Positions 1-7,512 of a stretch of 9,740 bases of DNA are shown here, piece after piece (position 1 is the first letter of the stretch; every line of letters begins with the position of its first letter). The stretch covers positions 1-9,740 of the forward strand of contig CALAVD010000442.1 in the NCBI GenBank assembly GCA_937892085.1. The letters run 5' to 3'. The DNA is from an uncultured Prevotellaceae bacterium (GTDB taxonomy: Bacteria > Bacteroidota > Bacteroidia > Bacteroidales > Muribaculaceae). The translations under genes and the position numbers were made by a program. The notes below the pieces were generated by a model. That model was given only the letters and a program-made list of their open reading frames with translations, was not told where the DNA came from and searched no databases.

Positions 1-1210
1 GCTCCTCGTAACGACTGTTGATACCGATGGCTCCGAACGTCGGGAACTGTATCTCGTGCCTCATCGTGCCGTCCAAGTCATAGACAAAGGTATGATTCGA
101 GGCATCTTTGTCATACGTGACAAGCATTTTGCCTGCACCCATCTGCACCGACACTATAACGTCGTACGATTCAGGAATCAAGACTTCCCAGTTCTCAATA
201 GAAGCTTTGTTTAAATCTGTCACATCAACAATGCAAATCTGACCTTTCGGCGCATCATAGTTCGTCATGACATAAAGTTTACCATCAATAATGTCGATTG
301 GCGAATAGTTGAAATCCATATTGAAAGCAATCTGCACGAATTTGCCGTTCGGGTCGTTCATATCGCGAATCCAAAGAGTGTGTCCCGCACCCTGACCGCT
401 CTCAAACAGGAATATATAACGCTCATCCTCATCTATGCTCACCTGATGGAAATAACGAGGCTGGTCAGGATTTTCATAAAAAAGTTTATCTTTTTCCTGC
501 GGTTCGCCAAGTTTATGATAATAAATCTTATGATTTTCATTGACATTTGAAAATTCCTTGCCAGAAACAGGCTTATCGTAAGCTGCATAGAAAAATCCAT
601 CTTTGTACCATGATGCGCCTGTAAATTTAGCCCATTCGATATGGTCGGGAAGCAGCTCACGCGTCGCTATGTCCATCACATAAATCTCCACCCAGTCGGA
701 GCCGCTGCGCTGAATAGTGTAGGCAAGATACTTGCCGTTGTGTGAGAGACTCATTCCGCCAAGGGAAACGGTGCCGTCGTCCGATAGTCTGTTAGGGTCG
801 AGCAGCACCTCAGGCTCGCCGCCGTCAGCATCTTGAATGTAATAGACGCTCTGGTTTTGCAAGCCGTCGTTTTTGCTGAAGAAATATTTCCCGAAACGTT
901 TCGACGGAACACCATATCTCTCATAATCAACGATTTGCATCAGTCTCTTCTTCAATACGTCCCTCAACGGGATATGACTCAGATAATCGTCAGTGAGTGC
1001 ACGTTGCGCCTCCACCCACGCTATCGTGGCTGCCGAAGTGTCGTTCTCAAGCCAGCGGTACGGGTCGGCTACCTTAGTGCCAAAGTAATCATCAACAACA
1101 GTCTCGTCGCGCCCTGTCTTTGGATACTCCTTAATCTTATTGTGAGTATCGCACGCGGATAACATAACAATGCTTCCCATGATAAATAAAATTATTTTAC
1201 ATTTTTTCAT
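1..1210 (-). CDS. Prolyl oligopeptidase family (S9A) serine peptidase, lipoprotein, 3' part outside window
   Basis: The frame is open from ATG at 1210 to the window edge, giving 403 codons. It begins with a lipoprotein signal peptide: MKK, a hydrophobic stretch and the lipobox LSAC with Cys20, so the product is likely anchored in the cell envelope. Residues 29-60 carry the S9A N-terminal signature (YPKTGRDE, then DDYFGTKVADPYRWLEND), followed by the WVEAQ segment. The rest matches the seven-bladed beta-propeller that gates the active site (for example SHNGKYLAYTIQ and WAKFTGASWYKDGFFY). The catalytic Ser/Asp/His domain of this roughly 700-residue family lies beyond position 1, so activity cannot be judged. 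The family cleaves short peptides after proline. An in-frame ATG at 1216 is an alternative start. The role in peptide use is inferred, and no functional link to the polysaccharide genes upstream is visible. Confidence 0.9.
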   Translation of the reverse strand, partial: MKKCKIILFIMGSIVMLSACDTHNKIKEYPKTGRDETVVDDYFGTKVADPYRWLENDTSAATIAWVEAQRALTDDYLSHIPLRDVLKKRLMQIVDYERYGVPSKRFGKYFFSKNDGLQNQSVYYIQDADGGEPEVLLDPNRLSDDGTVSLGGMSLSHNGKYLAYTIQRSGSDWVEIYVMDIATRELLPDHIEWAKFTGASWYKDGFFYAAYDKPVSGKEFSNVNENHKIYYHKLGEPQEKDKLFYENPDQPRYFHQVSIDEDERYIFLFESGQGAGHTLWIRDMNDPNGKFVQIAFNMDFNYSPIDIIDGKLYVMTNYDAPKGQICIVDVTDLNKASIENWEVLIPESYDVIVSVQMGAGKMLVTYDKDASNHTFVYDLDGTMRHEIQFPTFGAIGINSRYEE

Positions 1211-1230
1211 AAACATATTTTTTAGGTGTA

Positions 1231-1292
1231 CAAAGATACACAAAAAAACAACACCTTTAACATTTTCTGTTTTTTATTTCCTGACAAAGATA
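1231..1292 (-). promoter_or_regulatory. Candidate -7 boxes for the prolyl oligopeptidase gene
   Basis: Two exact matches to the Bacteroidetes -7 consensus TAnnTTTG (TATCTTTG) lie on the minus strand, at 1238-1231 and 1292-1285, upstream of the ATG at 1210. Neither has a clear TTTG at the -33 position with 19-21 bp spacing, so which one is used is open. The nearer box lies between a 6-bp inverted repeat (AGGTGT at 1224-1229, ACACCT at 1251-1256), which could be an operator or chance. Confidence 0.35.
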
Positions 1293-1377
1293 TCGCTCAA
1301 TCAAAGAGGATTTGCAGGGAAAAAAGAACTTAGAACAAAAAAAATAAAAAAAATGTTCAACGTATTAAAAAAACATG

Positions 1378-1385
1378 TATCTTTG
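1378..1385 (+). promoter_or_regulatory. Plus-strand Bacteroidetes -7 box (TATCTTTG)
   Basis: TATCTTTGC is an exact match to the TAnnTTTG consensus. It faces rightward, towards the 3' end of the minus-strand polymerase gene, so a transcript would be antisense to it. Initiation some 7 bp downstream would place the palindrome at 1390-1428 at the 5' end of the RNA. The -33 element is poor (GTTC at 1355-1358, within the inverted repeat arm). If the 1355-1454 segment inverted, the box would face the prolyl oligopeptidase gene. Confidence 0.4.
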
Positions 1386-1389
1386 CAGC

Positions 1390-1428
1390 GTCATTTATGC
1401 CATTTTCATGAAAATGGGTATAAATGAC
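1390..1428. repeat. Near-perfect 39-bp palindrome
   Basis: The left arm GTCATTTATGCCATTTTCAT pairs with the right arm read from 1428 back to 1409, with one G-T wobble and one bulged G. The centre is TTTTCATGAAAA, with almost no loop. No T-tract follows on either strand, so a simple Rho-independent terminator is unlikely. It could be a leader RNA hairpin, a cruciform or a protein site. Confidence 0.6.
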
Positions 1429-1471
1429 AGGACATATAAATAAAGACGTTGAACTGACGTTTTATCTGCGG

Positions 1472-2665
1472 TCATTTTGAACTTCGCAAATTCACAAACT
1501 CCCCGCATGGTAAAGCAAAGTTAGCGTCCATGTATTGGTAGTATTTTGCACTTTGGTGTGCAGTATCTATATACCAAATTGTTCCTATTATTCCCAGCTG
1601 CAGGCCGGAACTCATTATTTGCGGGCTGGTGCCTTTAATTAACCAGTCATATTCATTATAAAAGTCGGTGGCTTCAACTATTGTTCCGTGTTTATAAATA
1701 CTCAACCCGAATCCTAGCATATTGTGTCCAGGATTTTCTTCAAAAACCTTTGGAATGAGTGCGATTTTGGCAAATCGAGGAATGTCAAACATCTCGCTCT
1801 CGTTTTTATCGGCATAATCAACGGCGCCCTCAATGTTGTCTAAATCGGCATCAAGATATGTCTCAAAAAAGTCTTTGTCCATTTCTAATGTACCTTCGCC
1901 CGAAACAGATGAATAATAGAAAGAAGCTCCAACACCAACAAGGATGACAATAAGTGGCGTTAAGAACGTGAGACGAATCAGGTACTTTCGGTCTATAGGC
2001 AAGAGAAGTATGAAATAGGCGATGATCAGTCCAAAACTAATTTTTGTCTCATTTAGGAATGTGGGGAAAAGAAGGAAGATGCAAATCCAGTTTTTGTACA
2101 ATGATTGCAATATGTTGTCGCGATTGATGCGCTTGCTCAACAAATAGAACGAGGCAAAATAGATAGTGAAACTAAGCACACCCGAGTACCCCTTACCCAT
2201 GGTACCTCCCACATAGTCGCCAGCACCATGAACAAAGAACTGGAACAGCACAGTAGGAACCTGCAACCACAGGAAAACATAAAGCTGCTTGTCGAGCGAC
2301 TTGACAAAGAGGTCGTGACGATACTCTGTCTCCCAGAAATAGCGCAGAACCGGCGGTATGAACATCACGGGAAAGAAGTAGCGCAAGCCATTAAGCCACA
2401 CAACAAGGCTGTCGCCGTTGACAATGAAGCCACTAACGACAGCTATAACAATAAATGAGCCTATTAAAATGAAATCGACCCTCTTGCGCACTGAGCATGC
2501 GGCAAGAAATAGCAATATTAAATCAACCGCCAACTGTGAGATTGTTGTCAAGGGACTTATTGTGTCGGGATCCCAGAACAGGTCGCTCACGAAGCCGGTG
2601 CATGTGGCGAGCCAGAAACCAATGAAAAAGAGGCGCTGCAACAGGAATCGTTTCTCAAACTTCAT
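1472..2665 (-). CDS. Wzy-like polysaccharide polymerase, 3' end probably replaced
   Basis: A 397-residue integral membrane protein starting at ATG 2665. Hydrophobic segments lie at about residues 8-26, 42-57, 65-82, 87-105, 127-145, 161-177, 191-204, 208-223 and 230-250. A hydrophilic loop follows at about 252-345 (FFETYLDADLDN to GTSPQIMSSG), then the start of a last helix. FPTFLNETKISFG near 200-212 sits on the cytoplasmic/periplasmic border, as seen in Bacteroidetes polymerases. The topology, and the place after the Wzc gene, point to joining of lipid-linked repeat units in the periplasm. Polymerases have little sequence conservation, so the call rests on topology and context. The final helix (LQLGIIGTIWYI, 355-366) stops abruptly and residues 367-397 are polar and unlike a membrane protein. 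I infer a 3' breakpoint near 1568. The stop codon is TGA. Confidence 0.7.
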   Translation of the reverse strand: MKFEKRFLLQRLFFIGFWLATCTGFVSDLFWDPDTISPLTTISQLAVDLILLFLAACSVRKRVDFILIGSFIVIAVVSGFIVNGDSLVVWLNGLRYFFPVMFIPPVLRYFWETEYRHDLFVKSLDKQLYVFLWLQVPTVLFQFFVHGAGDYVGGTMGKGYSGVLSFTIYFASFYLLSKRINRDNILQSLYKNWICIFLLFPTFLNETKISFGLIIAYFILLLPIDRKYLIRLTFLTPLIVILVGVGASFYYSSVSGEGTLEMDKDFFETYLDADLDNIEGAVDYADKNESEMFDIPRFAKIALIPKVFEENPGHNMLGFGLSIYKHGTIVEATDFYNEYDWLIKGTSPQIMSSGLQLGIIGTIWYIDTAHQSAKYYQYMDANFALPCGEFVNLRSSK

Positions 2666-2696
2666 GATTATTTAGTTAATTCAAGCTCCACTTGAA

Positions 2697-2731
2697 AGTT
2701 TAGTGTTTAGGGGTTAAAGTTTAGAGTTTGC
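2697..2731. repeat. Degenerate 7-bp tandem repeat, about 5 units (AGTTTAG type)
   Basis: Units in strict 7-bp register include AGTTTAG (2697-2703), TGTTTAG (2704-2710), a diverged unit, AGTTTAG again (2718-2724) and AGTTTGC (2725-2731). On the minus strand the unit reads CTAAACT, the same motif family as the array at 7464-7512. It lies in the spacer just upstream of the polymerase gene. Confidence 0.6.
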
Positions 2732-2752
2732 GCCTTCGGCTTTTTACTTTAT

Positions 2753-2801
2753 TATACTTTATACTTTGTACTTTCTACTTTATACTTTCTACTTTGTACT
2801 T
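2753..2801. repeat. 7-bp tandem repeat, 7 units (TNTACTT), overlapping the kinase gene's 3' end
   Basis: Seven contiguous heptamers match TNTACTT, varying only at the second base (A, A, G, C, A, C, G). On the minus strand the unit is AAGTANA. It encodes the last residues of the tyrosine kinase (KYKVESIK) and its TAG stop at 2777-2775, then continues into the spacer. Because 7 is not a multiple of 3, gain or loss of a unit would change the C-terminal tail and stop position. Confidence 0.85.
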
Positions 2802-5132
2802 TAATTCCCTCTCCTTGCCGTAGCCATAGCCGTAGCCCGCCGAGAGGCGCGGGTTGCTGTCGTTGAGCACTACGGCGGCATTGTTGAACTGCTTGCGTGC
2901 CACCACCTCGTTGAAGTACTTGATAAGGTTGCGCTTGGTGTGGTTAGCGCGAGTGACAAATAGCGTGGCGTCGCCAAACTTCGCCAGCGAGAACGTGTCG
3001 CTCACCATAGCGATGGGCGCCGAGTCGATGATGATGATGTCATAATCCTTGCGGAGTTCCTCAAAGAACTGCGTAGTGCGTTCTCCTAACAGCAGCTCCG
3101 AGGGGTTGGGTGGGATGGGACCGGCGACTATGACGTTGAAATTCTCCACGTCGGGAACTTGCTGCACTATCTTGCTGATTTCCATGTCGGGGGTTGACAA
3201 GTAGTTGGTAACACCCGGCATGTCTTTTATCGACAGCATATTGGCGAGCTGTGGGCTGCGAATGTCCATACCCACGAGCACCACTTTCTTGCCCAGCAAC
3301 GCAAACGAAGAGGCAAGGTTGGTGCTTACAAACGATTTGCCCTCGCCACTGATTGATGAGGTGACGAGCACCACCTTGTCGTCTTTCTTGGTCATGAGGA
3401 ACTGAACATTGTTGCGCAACAGGCGGAAGAGCTCTACTATCGATGAAGTCTTGCCAGGCTTCACTACCAGCGACTCCTTGTGGCGGTTGTGGCATATCTC
3501 GCCCAGCACTGGCGACTTCGACAGCTCTTGCAGCTCGTCTTGAGTAGAGAATTTAGTAGTGAACAAACTCTTGAGATAGAGCAGCAATATGGGTATCATG
3601 AGTGCGGCAAGCAGAGCCACCAGGAGTACTACCGGCACATTGGGTGCCACGGGCTTGCTCTGCGCGTAGGCATTGTCAACGATTTTGCCTTTAGGCGTGG
3701 TGGCGGCAAGCACCAGTGCGTTCTCCTCACGCTTTTGCAACAAGAAGGTGTAGAGGGCGTTTTGGATGCCCTGGTCGCGGTAGAGGCTGCGCATCTCTCG
3801 CTCTTCGGTGGGGACCTGCCCTATCTCGCCTTGCGACTTGTTGCTCACCTGGGCCACCTTGTCAAGTTGTATTCTCAAAGCACTGAGGGTGTTGTTCACT
3901 CCTTTGTGAATCGTCTCGCGCATATTGTCGAGCTGGCGGTCAAGCTCTTTAAGGGCTTCGTTGTCGCCATGAGCGCTCTGTGCCAGCTCAGCACGGCGCA
4001 TTGCTAACTGGTTGAACGCCTTTATCGATCCTGATGCTGCTGTGGAGTCGGCCTCAAATGGGATGTAAGAGTATTTGTTTCGTGGGTCGCTGATAAACTC
4101 GTTGATAAGTCCCACTATGCGATATTGCGCTTCGAGTGCCACAATCTTGCTCTCGGCCTGCTCTTGACGGGCAATGCTGGCCTTGGTCTGACTTTCCACA
4201 TCTACCATGTTGTGAGCGCGCTTATAGGCCTCGATGTCGGCCTCGCTCTTAGTGAGTTCATTGTAGATGAGTCCCAAGCGCTCTTTGATGAAATTAGCGG
4301 TGTTCACGGCTTGCTCGTCCTTCTCTTGCTGACCGCGCTCATTGTAGAGGCGTATCATGGTGTTGAGCATGTCCTTGCCACGCTTTATGTTGGTGGTAGC
4401 AACATCCATATAAATAGCGTTGCTCTTCTTGTTGAGCACCTTCACCGTCATGTCTTTCATGAACTGCTCTGTCCTGAGCAAGTTACCAGTCACGTTGGCA
4501 TAGATAACGACCTCCTTGCCTTGTTTATAATAGTTGGTGGGTCTCACCACATAACTGCCATAAGGGGTCATGACTGTTGTGGGCAAGGGTCGGTCGGTGA
4601 CAGTGGCAAGGGTTTTGAACATCCCCTTCTTCACTTTGATATCGGCTTTGCCATCCCCTTTGATGCTGACTTTGAAACTCATACCTATCGACAAGGTGTC
4701 GAAGACCTCATCGGGAGCATCAATTTCAATGGGGGAGTTTTTGTATAAGTCATCCTTGTCGAGAAGGCTATTGCGCTGCACATAGAGTCGATTAAGCTTC
4801 AGTTCCTTAACCATGTTGTTGCAGATGCTCTGCGAGCCCATCACCACCACTTCGTCATCAACGCTGGCACCGCCGCCACCTATCGAAAGGCTCTTCAACA
4901 GCGATGCGCCTGCACTGCCGGCATCATCCTCTTGATCAACAAGAATGGTAGAAATCACCAAATACTCTGGCAGCTTGTATTTCAGATATACAACGGCAAG
5001 ACTGATGCAGGCTATAAACGAGAGCGCAAAAAGCCACCAAAAGCGTTTGTACTTGTTGAAAATGCTCCCAAAATCGATGATTTTCTCGCCTTGTGGAGTG
5101 GATATATTGTTCTCGTAGGACTTATTGCTCAT
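2775..5132 (-). CDS. Wzc-type polysaccharide co-polymerase and tyrosine autokinase
   Basis: A 785-residue inner-membrane protein that sets polysaccharide chain length and couples polymerisation to export through cycles of tyrosine phosphorylation. A first membrane helix (about 31-50) precedes the periplasmic Wzz domain. A charged, coiled-coil-rich stretch (about 270-430) and the second helix (about 499-520, after a proline-rich VAPNVP) follow. The cytoplasmic BY-kinase domain shows the oligomerisation motif ELFRLLR (E567, R570, R573), Walker A SISGEGKS (593-600), Walker A' VVLVGMDIRSP (617-627, with the first Asp of DxDxR replaced by Gly) and Walker B IIIIDSAP (699-706). The tail has a tyrosine cluster (GYGYGYG, about 766-772, and Y779), the usual autophosphorylation site. 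It starts 27 bp after the export gene, consistent with one operon. The last codons lie in a 7-bp tandem repeat. Confidence 0.95.
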   Translation of the reverse strand: MSNKSYENNISTPQGEKIIDFGSIFNKYKRFWWLFALSFIACISLAVVYLKYKLPEYLVISTILVDQEDDAGSAGASLLKSLSIGGGGASVDDEVVVMGSQSICNNMVKELKLNRLYVQRNSLLDKDDLYKNSPIEIDAPDEVFDTLSIGMSFKVSIKGDGKADIKVKKGMFKTLATVTDRPLPTTVMTPYGSYVVRPTNYYKQGKEVVIYANVTGNLLRTEQFMKDMTVKVLNKKSNAIYMDVATTNIKRGKDMLNTMIRLYNERGQQEKDEQAVNTANFIKERLGLIYNELTKSEADIEAYKRAHNMVDVESQTKASIARQEQAESKIVALEAQYRIVGLINEFISDPRNKYSYIPFEADSTAASGSIKAFNQLAMRRAELAQSAHGDNEALKELDRQLDNMRETIHKGVNNTLSALRIQLDKVAQVSNKSQGEIGQVPTEEREMRSLYRDQGIQNALYTFLLQKREENALVLAATTPKGKIVDNAYAQSKPVAPNVPVVLLVALLAALMIPILLLYLKSLFTTKFSTQDELQELSKSPVLGEICHNRHKESLVVKPGKTSSIVELFRLLRNNVQFLMTKKDDKVVLVTSSISGEGKSFVSTNLASSFALLGKKVVLVGMDIRSPQLANMLSIKDMPGVTNYLSTPDMEISKIVQQVPDVENFNVIVAGPIPPNPSELLLGERTTQFFEELRKDYDIIIIDSAPIAMVSDTFSLAKFGDATLFVTRANHTKRNLIKYFNEVVARKQFNNAAVVLNDSNPRLSAGYGYGYGKERELKYKVESIK

Positions 5133-5159
5133 GATTAAGATTATTATAGGAAAGTTAGG

Positions 5160-5969
5160 TTATTTCACAGCCAAAGCAATTACCAGCGAAGCAATTACCG
5201 AGACAGCACTTACAACGGTAGAAATCACGGTGAGTTTGTAAGCATTGTTTTGGTTATATTTGGAATTGTCGATGCGAATCTGGTTAGGCTCCACATACAC
5301 CACATCGTTCTGGCGCAAGTAGAAATAGGGCGACGCAAAGATATTGCTGTCGGCAAGATTCAAGCGATGATACATCTGCTTGCCGTTCTCTTCACGTATC
5401 ACCATCACATTGCTGCGCTCGCCATACTCGGTGAGGTCGCCAGCGGCGCTGATGGCGTCGAGCAGAGTGAATCTCTCACTCCCCACATGAATGCGGTGGG
5501 GATTTTTCACCTCGCCCAGCACATCTACATTGAAGCCCATAAGCTCCACTCTCACAAAAGGATCCTTGACCGAGGCACTCACTCTCGACGATACCATCTG
5601 CTCTATCTCGCGGGTGGTCTTGCCAGCCACGTTGAGCTTGCCTATTACTGGCATCACAATGTCGCCTTGCTTGTCCACGATGTAGGTCTGGATGCGTGGT
5701 GTAGCCTGAGCGCTATACTCTCCACGGGTCGAATAGTTGGCCTGTGGCTGGTTAAACATCACCGATGCCTCGGGCACCTTCGAAGACACCAGAATCGCTA
5801 ACTCGTCCTCAGGAACAATCTTGATTTCATATTCTGAGCCTTGCGGCATTACACCACTCTCAGAGTTTCTCAAATTGCGGAAGTAGGACAATGTGTTCTC
5901 GGTAGATGTTTTACAGCTGGTCATGGCAATGACCACAGCAGCGAGTATGATTAAGTTTCTAAATTTCAT
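5160..5969 (-). CDS. Wza-type polysaccharide export lipoprotein
   Basis: A 269-residue outer-membrane export protein. The signal peptide ends in the lipobox MTSC with Cys19, so the mature protein is lipid anchored. The Poly_export domain spans about 46-145 (YEIKIVPEDELAILV, then a TYIVDKQGDIVMPVIGKLNVAGKT-like beta segment). An SLBB domain follows at about 148-228 (VDVLGEVKNPHRI, LLDAISAAGDLTEYG, FYLRQNDVVYVEPNQ). A C-terminal hydrophobic helix (246-268) fits the helix that forms the outer-membrane barrel in Wza proteins. It is shorter than E. coli Wza (about 380 residues), which is usual for Bacteroidetes members with fewer SLBB repeats. The 45-bp gap after the flippase gene and 27-bp gap before the Wzc gene suggest co-transcription. 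With Wzc it should form the periplasm-spanning export channel. Confidence 0.93.
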   Translation of the reverse strand: MKFRNLIILAAVVIAMTSCKTSTENTLSYFRNLRNSESGVMPQGSEYEIKIVPEDELAILVSSKVPEASVMFNQPQANYSTRGEYSAQATPRIQTYIVDKQGDIVMPVIGKLNVAGKTTREIEQMVSSRVSASVKDPFVRVELMGFNVDVLGEVKNPHRIHVGSERFTLLDAISAAGDLTEYGERSNVMVIREENGKQMYHRLNLADSNIFASPYFYLRQNDVVYVEPNQIRIDNSKYNQNNAYKLTVISTVVSAVSVIASLVIALAVK

Positions 5970-6014
5970 AATTATAGTTTTGTATATTATTATTTTAACG
6001 TTTCTTTACGCGTA

Positions 6015-7412
6015 TTATTGCTTGCTTATGCCTAATTTTTGAAGCATTTTGCCCATCAACTCTTTGAGTGATTCTTTAGGAATAGACATCAACGCCATTG
6101 CGCACGCCACAATCATGTAGAGCAACTGCAGCCACCAGGTGTCGATGAAATGGAACACAAACGCTCCTACAAGTATTATCATCAACGCAATACTTGTGGG
6201 GGGATAGAACGAGAGGCGGAAGTAGCGTTTCATGTCGTGAAGGCGCCACACAAAGAGCACCAAGTAAGTGATGATGGAAGTAGCGATGGCTCCCCACACT
6301 CCGTAGTAGTTGACAAGGAAATAGTTGCACACTATGTTGACCACGGCAGCCGCCACAATGGCTGGCAGCGTGCTCACCGTGTCCTTAGCGCACTGATAGC
6401 CCATGTCGAAAAACGCCGACAGGGCAAATATCACCGCCGAGATACCCATAGCATAGAGGTAATTGGCACTCTCCTGGAAACTGGCATTAACAATGACAGG
6501 ATATATGATTTTCAGCAAGAAGGCATAGGAGGTAAGCAAGATGGCAAGCACCACGATGTAAGTGTTGAACATCTTGGAGAAGAACTTGTCGCGGTCGGGG
6601 CTGTTATATTGCAAGATGGCGGTCTCCTGCCATGCCTGATAGAAGATGGTGGAGAGGATGAGGATGATGCTGTTGAAGCGGAATGCCACGGCATACACGC
6701 CATTGGCTTCGATACCCACAAAGTGGTTTATGAACCAGCGGTCGCTGCTGCCAGTGAGCCACCAGCACAGCGAGCCAGGCAACAAGGGCAACGAGTACTT
6801 GATGAGGTCTATACCCACTTGCTTGATGTCGATGCCAAACTTGAAATAGGTGGCTACAATCTTCAAGCGCCATTCAAGATAGAGGAGCGCAACGAAGCGT
6901 GCCAAGATGTTAGCAATGAAGACACCAGCGATGCCCCACGGCAAAATCACCACAAACACTATGCTGAACACTAAAATGCCAAACGAGGAGATTATCCCAG
7001 TGGCGACAAACTCCACGTTCCTGCCCAGGCCTCGCGCCACCTGCGTGACCACCTCGAAAAACGACATAACCACGAGCAGCAAGAAGCATTGCCACAAGTA
7101 GTCGATGCTCGTGAACACCGCAAGCATGATAGTTGCCACAAGCGACACCACCATGCCTAAAGTCAGAGAGCGATAAACGAAGGTGATAACCTTGCTGCGC
7201 TGCTCCACATCCTCGGTCTCAAGCAGGTAACGGAACGCTCCATCACGCAACTGAAGCGTCACAAGAGGAATGATAAGAAATATTACCGTCAGGCACAGAT
7301 CATAATAGCCCATGTCACTCTTGGTCACGTAGTGCGTATAGACCGCCACCATCGCAAATGTGATGATCTTTGACCCCAAATTTCCGATGGCGTAAATGCC
7401 TAAGTCCTTCAT
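6015..7412 (-). CDS. Wzx-type polysaccharide flippase (MOP superfamily)
   Basis: A 465-residue polytopic protein with about 12-14 hydrophobic segments. It flips undecaprenyl-linked repeat units from the cytoplasmic to the periplasmic face of the inner membrane. Family features include the N-terminal helix GIYAIGNLGSKIITF, the charged LQLRDGAFRYLLE after helix 2, and SSDRWFINHFVG (about 222-233) followed by a YAVAFRF helix, typical of Bacteroidetes polysaccharide flippases. The open frame extends to a TTG at 7454 (14 more residues). I prefer ATG at 7412 because TTG starts are rare in this group and the extra residues begin near a tandem-repeat array, but the RLSKF part of the extension could be genuine. 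The flippase acts upstream of the polymerase and co-polymerase in this cluster. Confidence 0.9.
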   Translation of the reverse strand: MKDLGIYAIGNLGSKIITFAMVAVYTHYVTKSDMGYYDLCLTVIFLIIPLVTLQLRDGAFRYLLETEDVEQRSKVITFVYRSLTLGMVVSLVATIMLAVFTSIDYLWQCFLLLVVMSFFEVVTQVARGLGRNVEFVATGIISSFGILVFSIVFVVILPWGIAGVFIANILARFVALLYLEWRLKIVATYFKFGIDIKQVGIDLIKYSLPLLPGSLCWWLTGSSDRWFINHFVGIEANGVYAVAFRFNSIILILSTIFYQAWQETAILQYNSPDRDKFFSKMFNTYIVVLAILLTSYAFLLKIIYPVIVNASFQESANYLYAMGISAVIFALSAFFDMGYQCAKDTVSTLPAIVAAAVVNIVCNYFLVNYYGVWGAIATSIITYLVLFVWRLHDMKRYFRLSFYPPTSIALMIILVGAFVFHFIDTWWLQLLYMIVACAMALMSIPKESLKELMGKMLQKLGISKQ

Positions 7413-7463
7413 GAACTTCGACAACCGACTATTATGTGTTGCGTTAGGTGACAAGATGTGTAG

Positions 7464-7512
7464 TAAGTGTTAAGTGACTAAACTATGAACTATAAACTGT
7501 GAACTAATAACT
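7464..7512. repeat. Degenerate 7-bp tandem repeat, 7 units (NTRAACT), overlapping the M28 gene's stop
   Basis: Seven contiguous heptamers run from TAAGTGT (7464-7470) through CTAAACT (7478-7484) and ATAAACT (7492-7498) to AATAACT (7506-7512). The consensus NTRAACT is clear in the last five units. The TAG stop of the M28 gene (7506-7504) and its last codons lie inside the array, and the flippase gene begins just beyond it. It is the same motif family as 2697-2731, in the opposite orientation. Confidence 0.75.

Larger units (their letters stand above)
1355..1454. repeat. 9-bp inverted repeat enclosing a promoter-like box and a palindrome
   Basis: GTTCAACGT at 1355-1363 is matched exactly by ACGTTGAAC at 1446-1454, with partial agreement just inside the arms. 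The enclosed 82 bp contain a plus-strand -7 box (1378-1385) and a long palindrome (1390-1428). The arrangement resembles an invertible promoter cassette of the kind that controls Bacteroides surface polysaccharides, or a small non-autonomous element. No recombinase gene lies in the window and no target-site duplication is obvious. Confidence 0.4.

Noticed and set aside
1516..1523. Minus-strand -7 box TAACTTTG inside the polymerase 3' end
   Set aside because: No -33 element at suitable spacing and no gene start at the right distance other than the peptidase gene about 300 bp away. It may be a relic of the inserted sequence.
2728..2746. Terminator GCCTTCGGCTTTTT in the spacer before the polymerase gene
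   Set aside because: The stem is only 3-4 bp and the T-run is on the plus strand, while the genes run on the minus strand.
4125..4748. Plus-strand frame of 207 codons opposite the kinase gene
   Set aside because: It lies wholly antisense to a gene with clear family motifs, and its His- and Leu-rich translation is typical of a mirrored coding frame. The same holds for 2105-2458, 3480-4007, 5250-5801, 6150-6974 and 7534-8445.
7413..7454. TTG start extending the flippase by 14 residues
   Set aside because: ATG at 7412 is preferred in this group, though the extension is open and not excluded.
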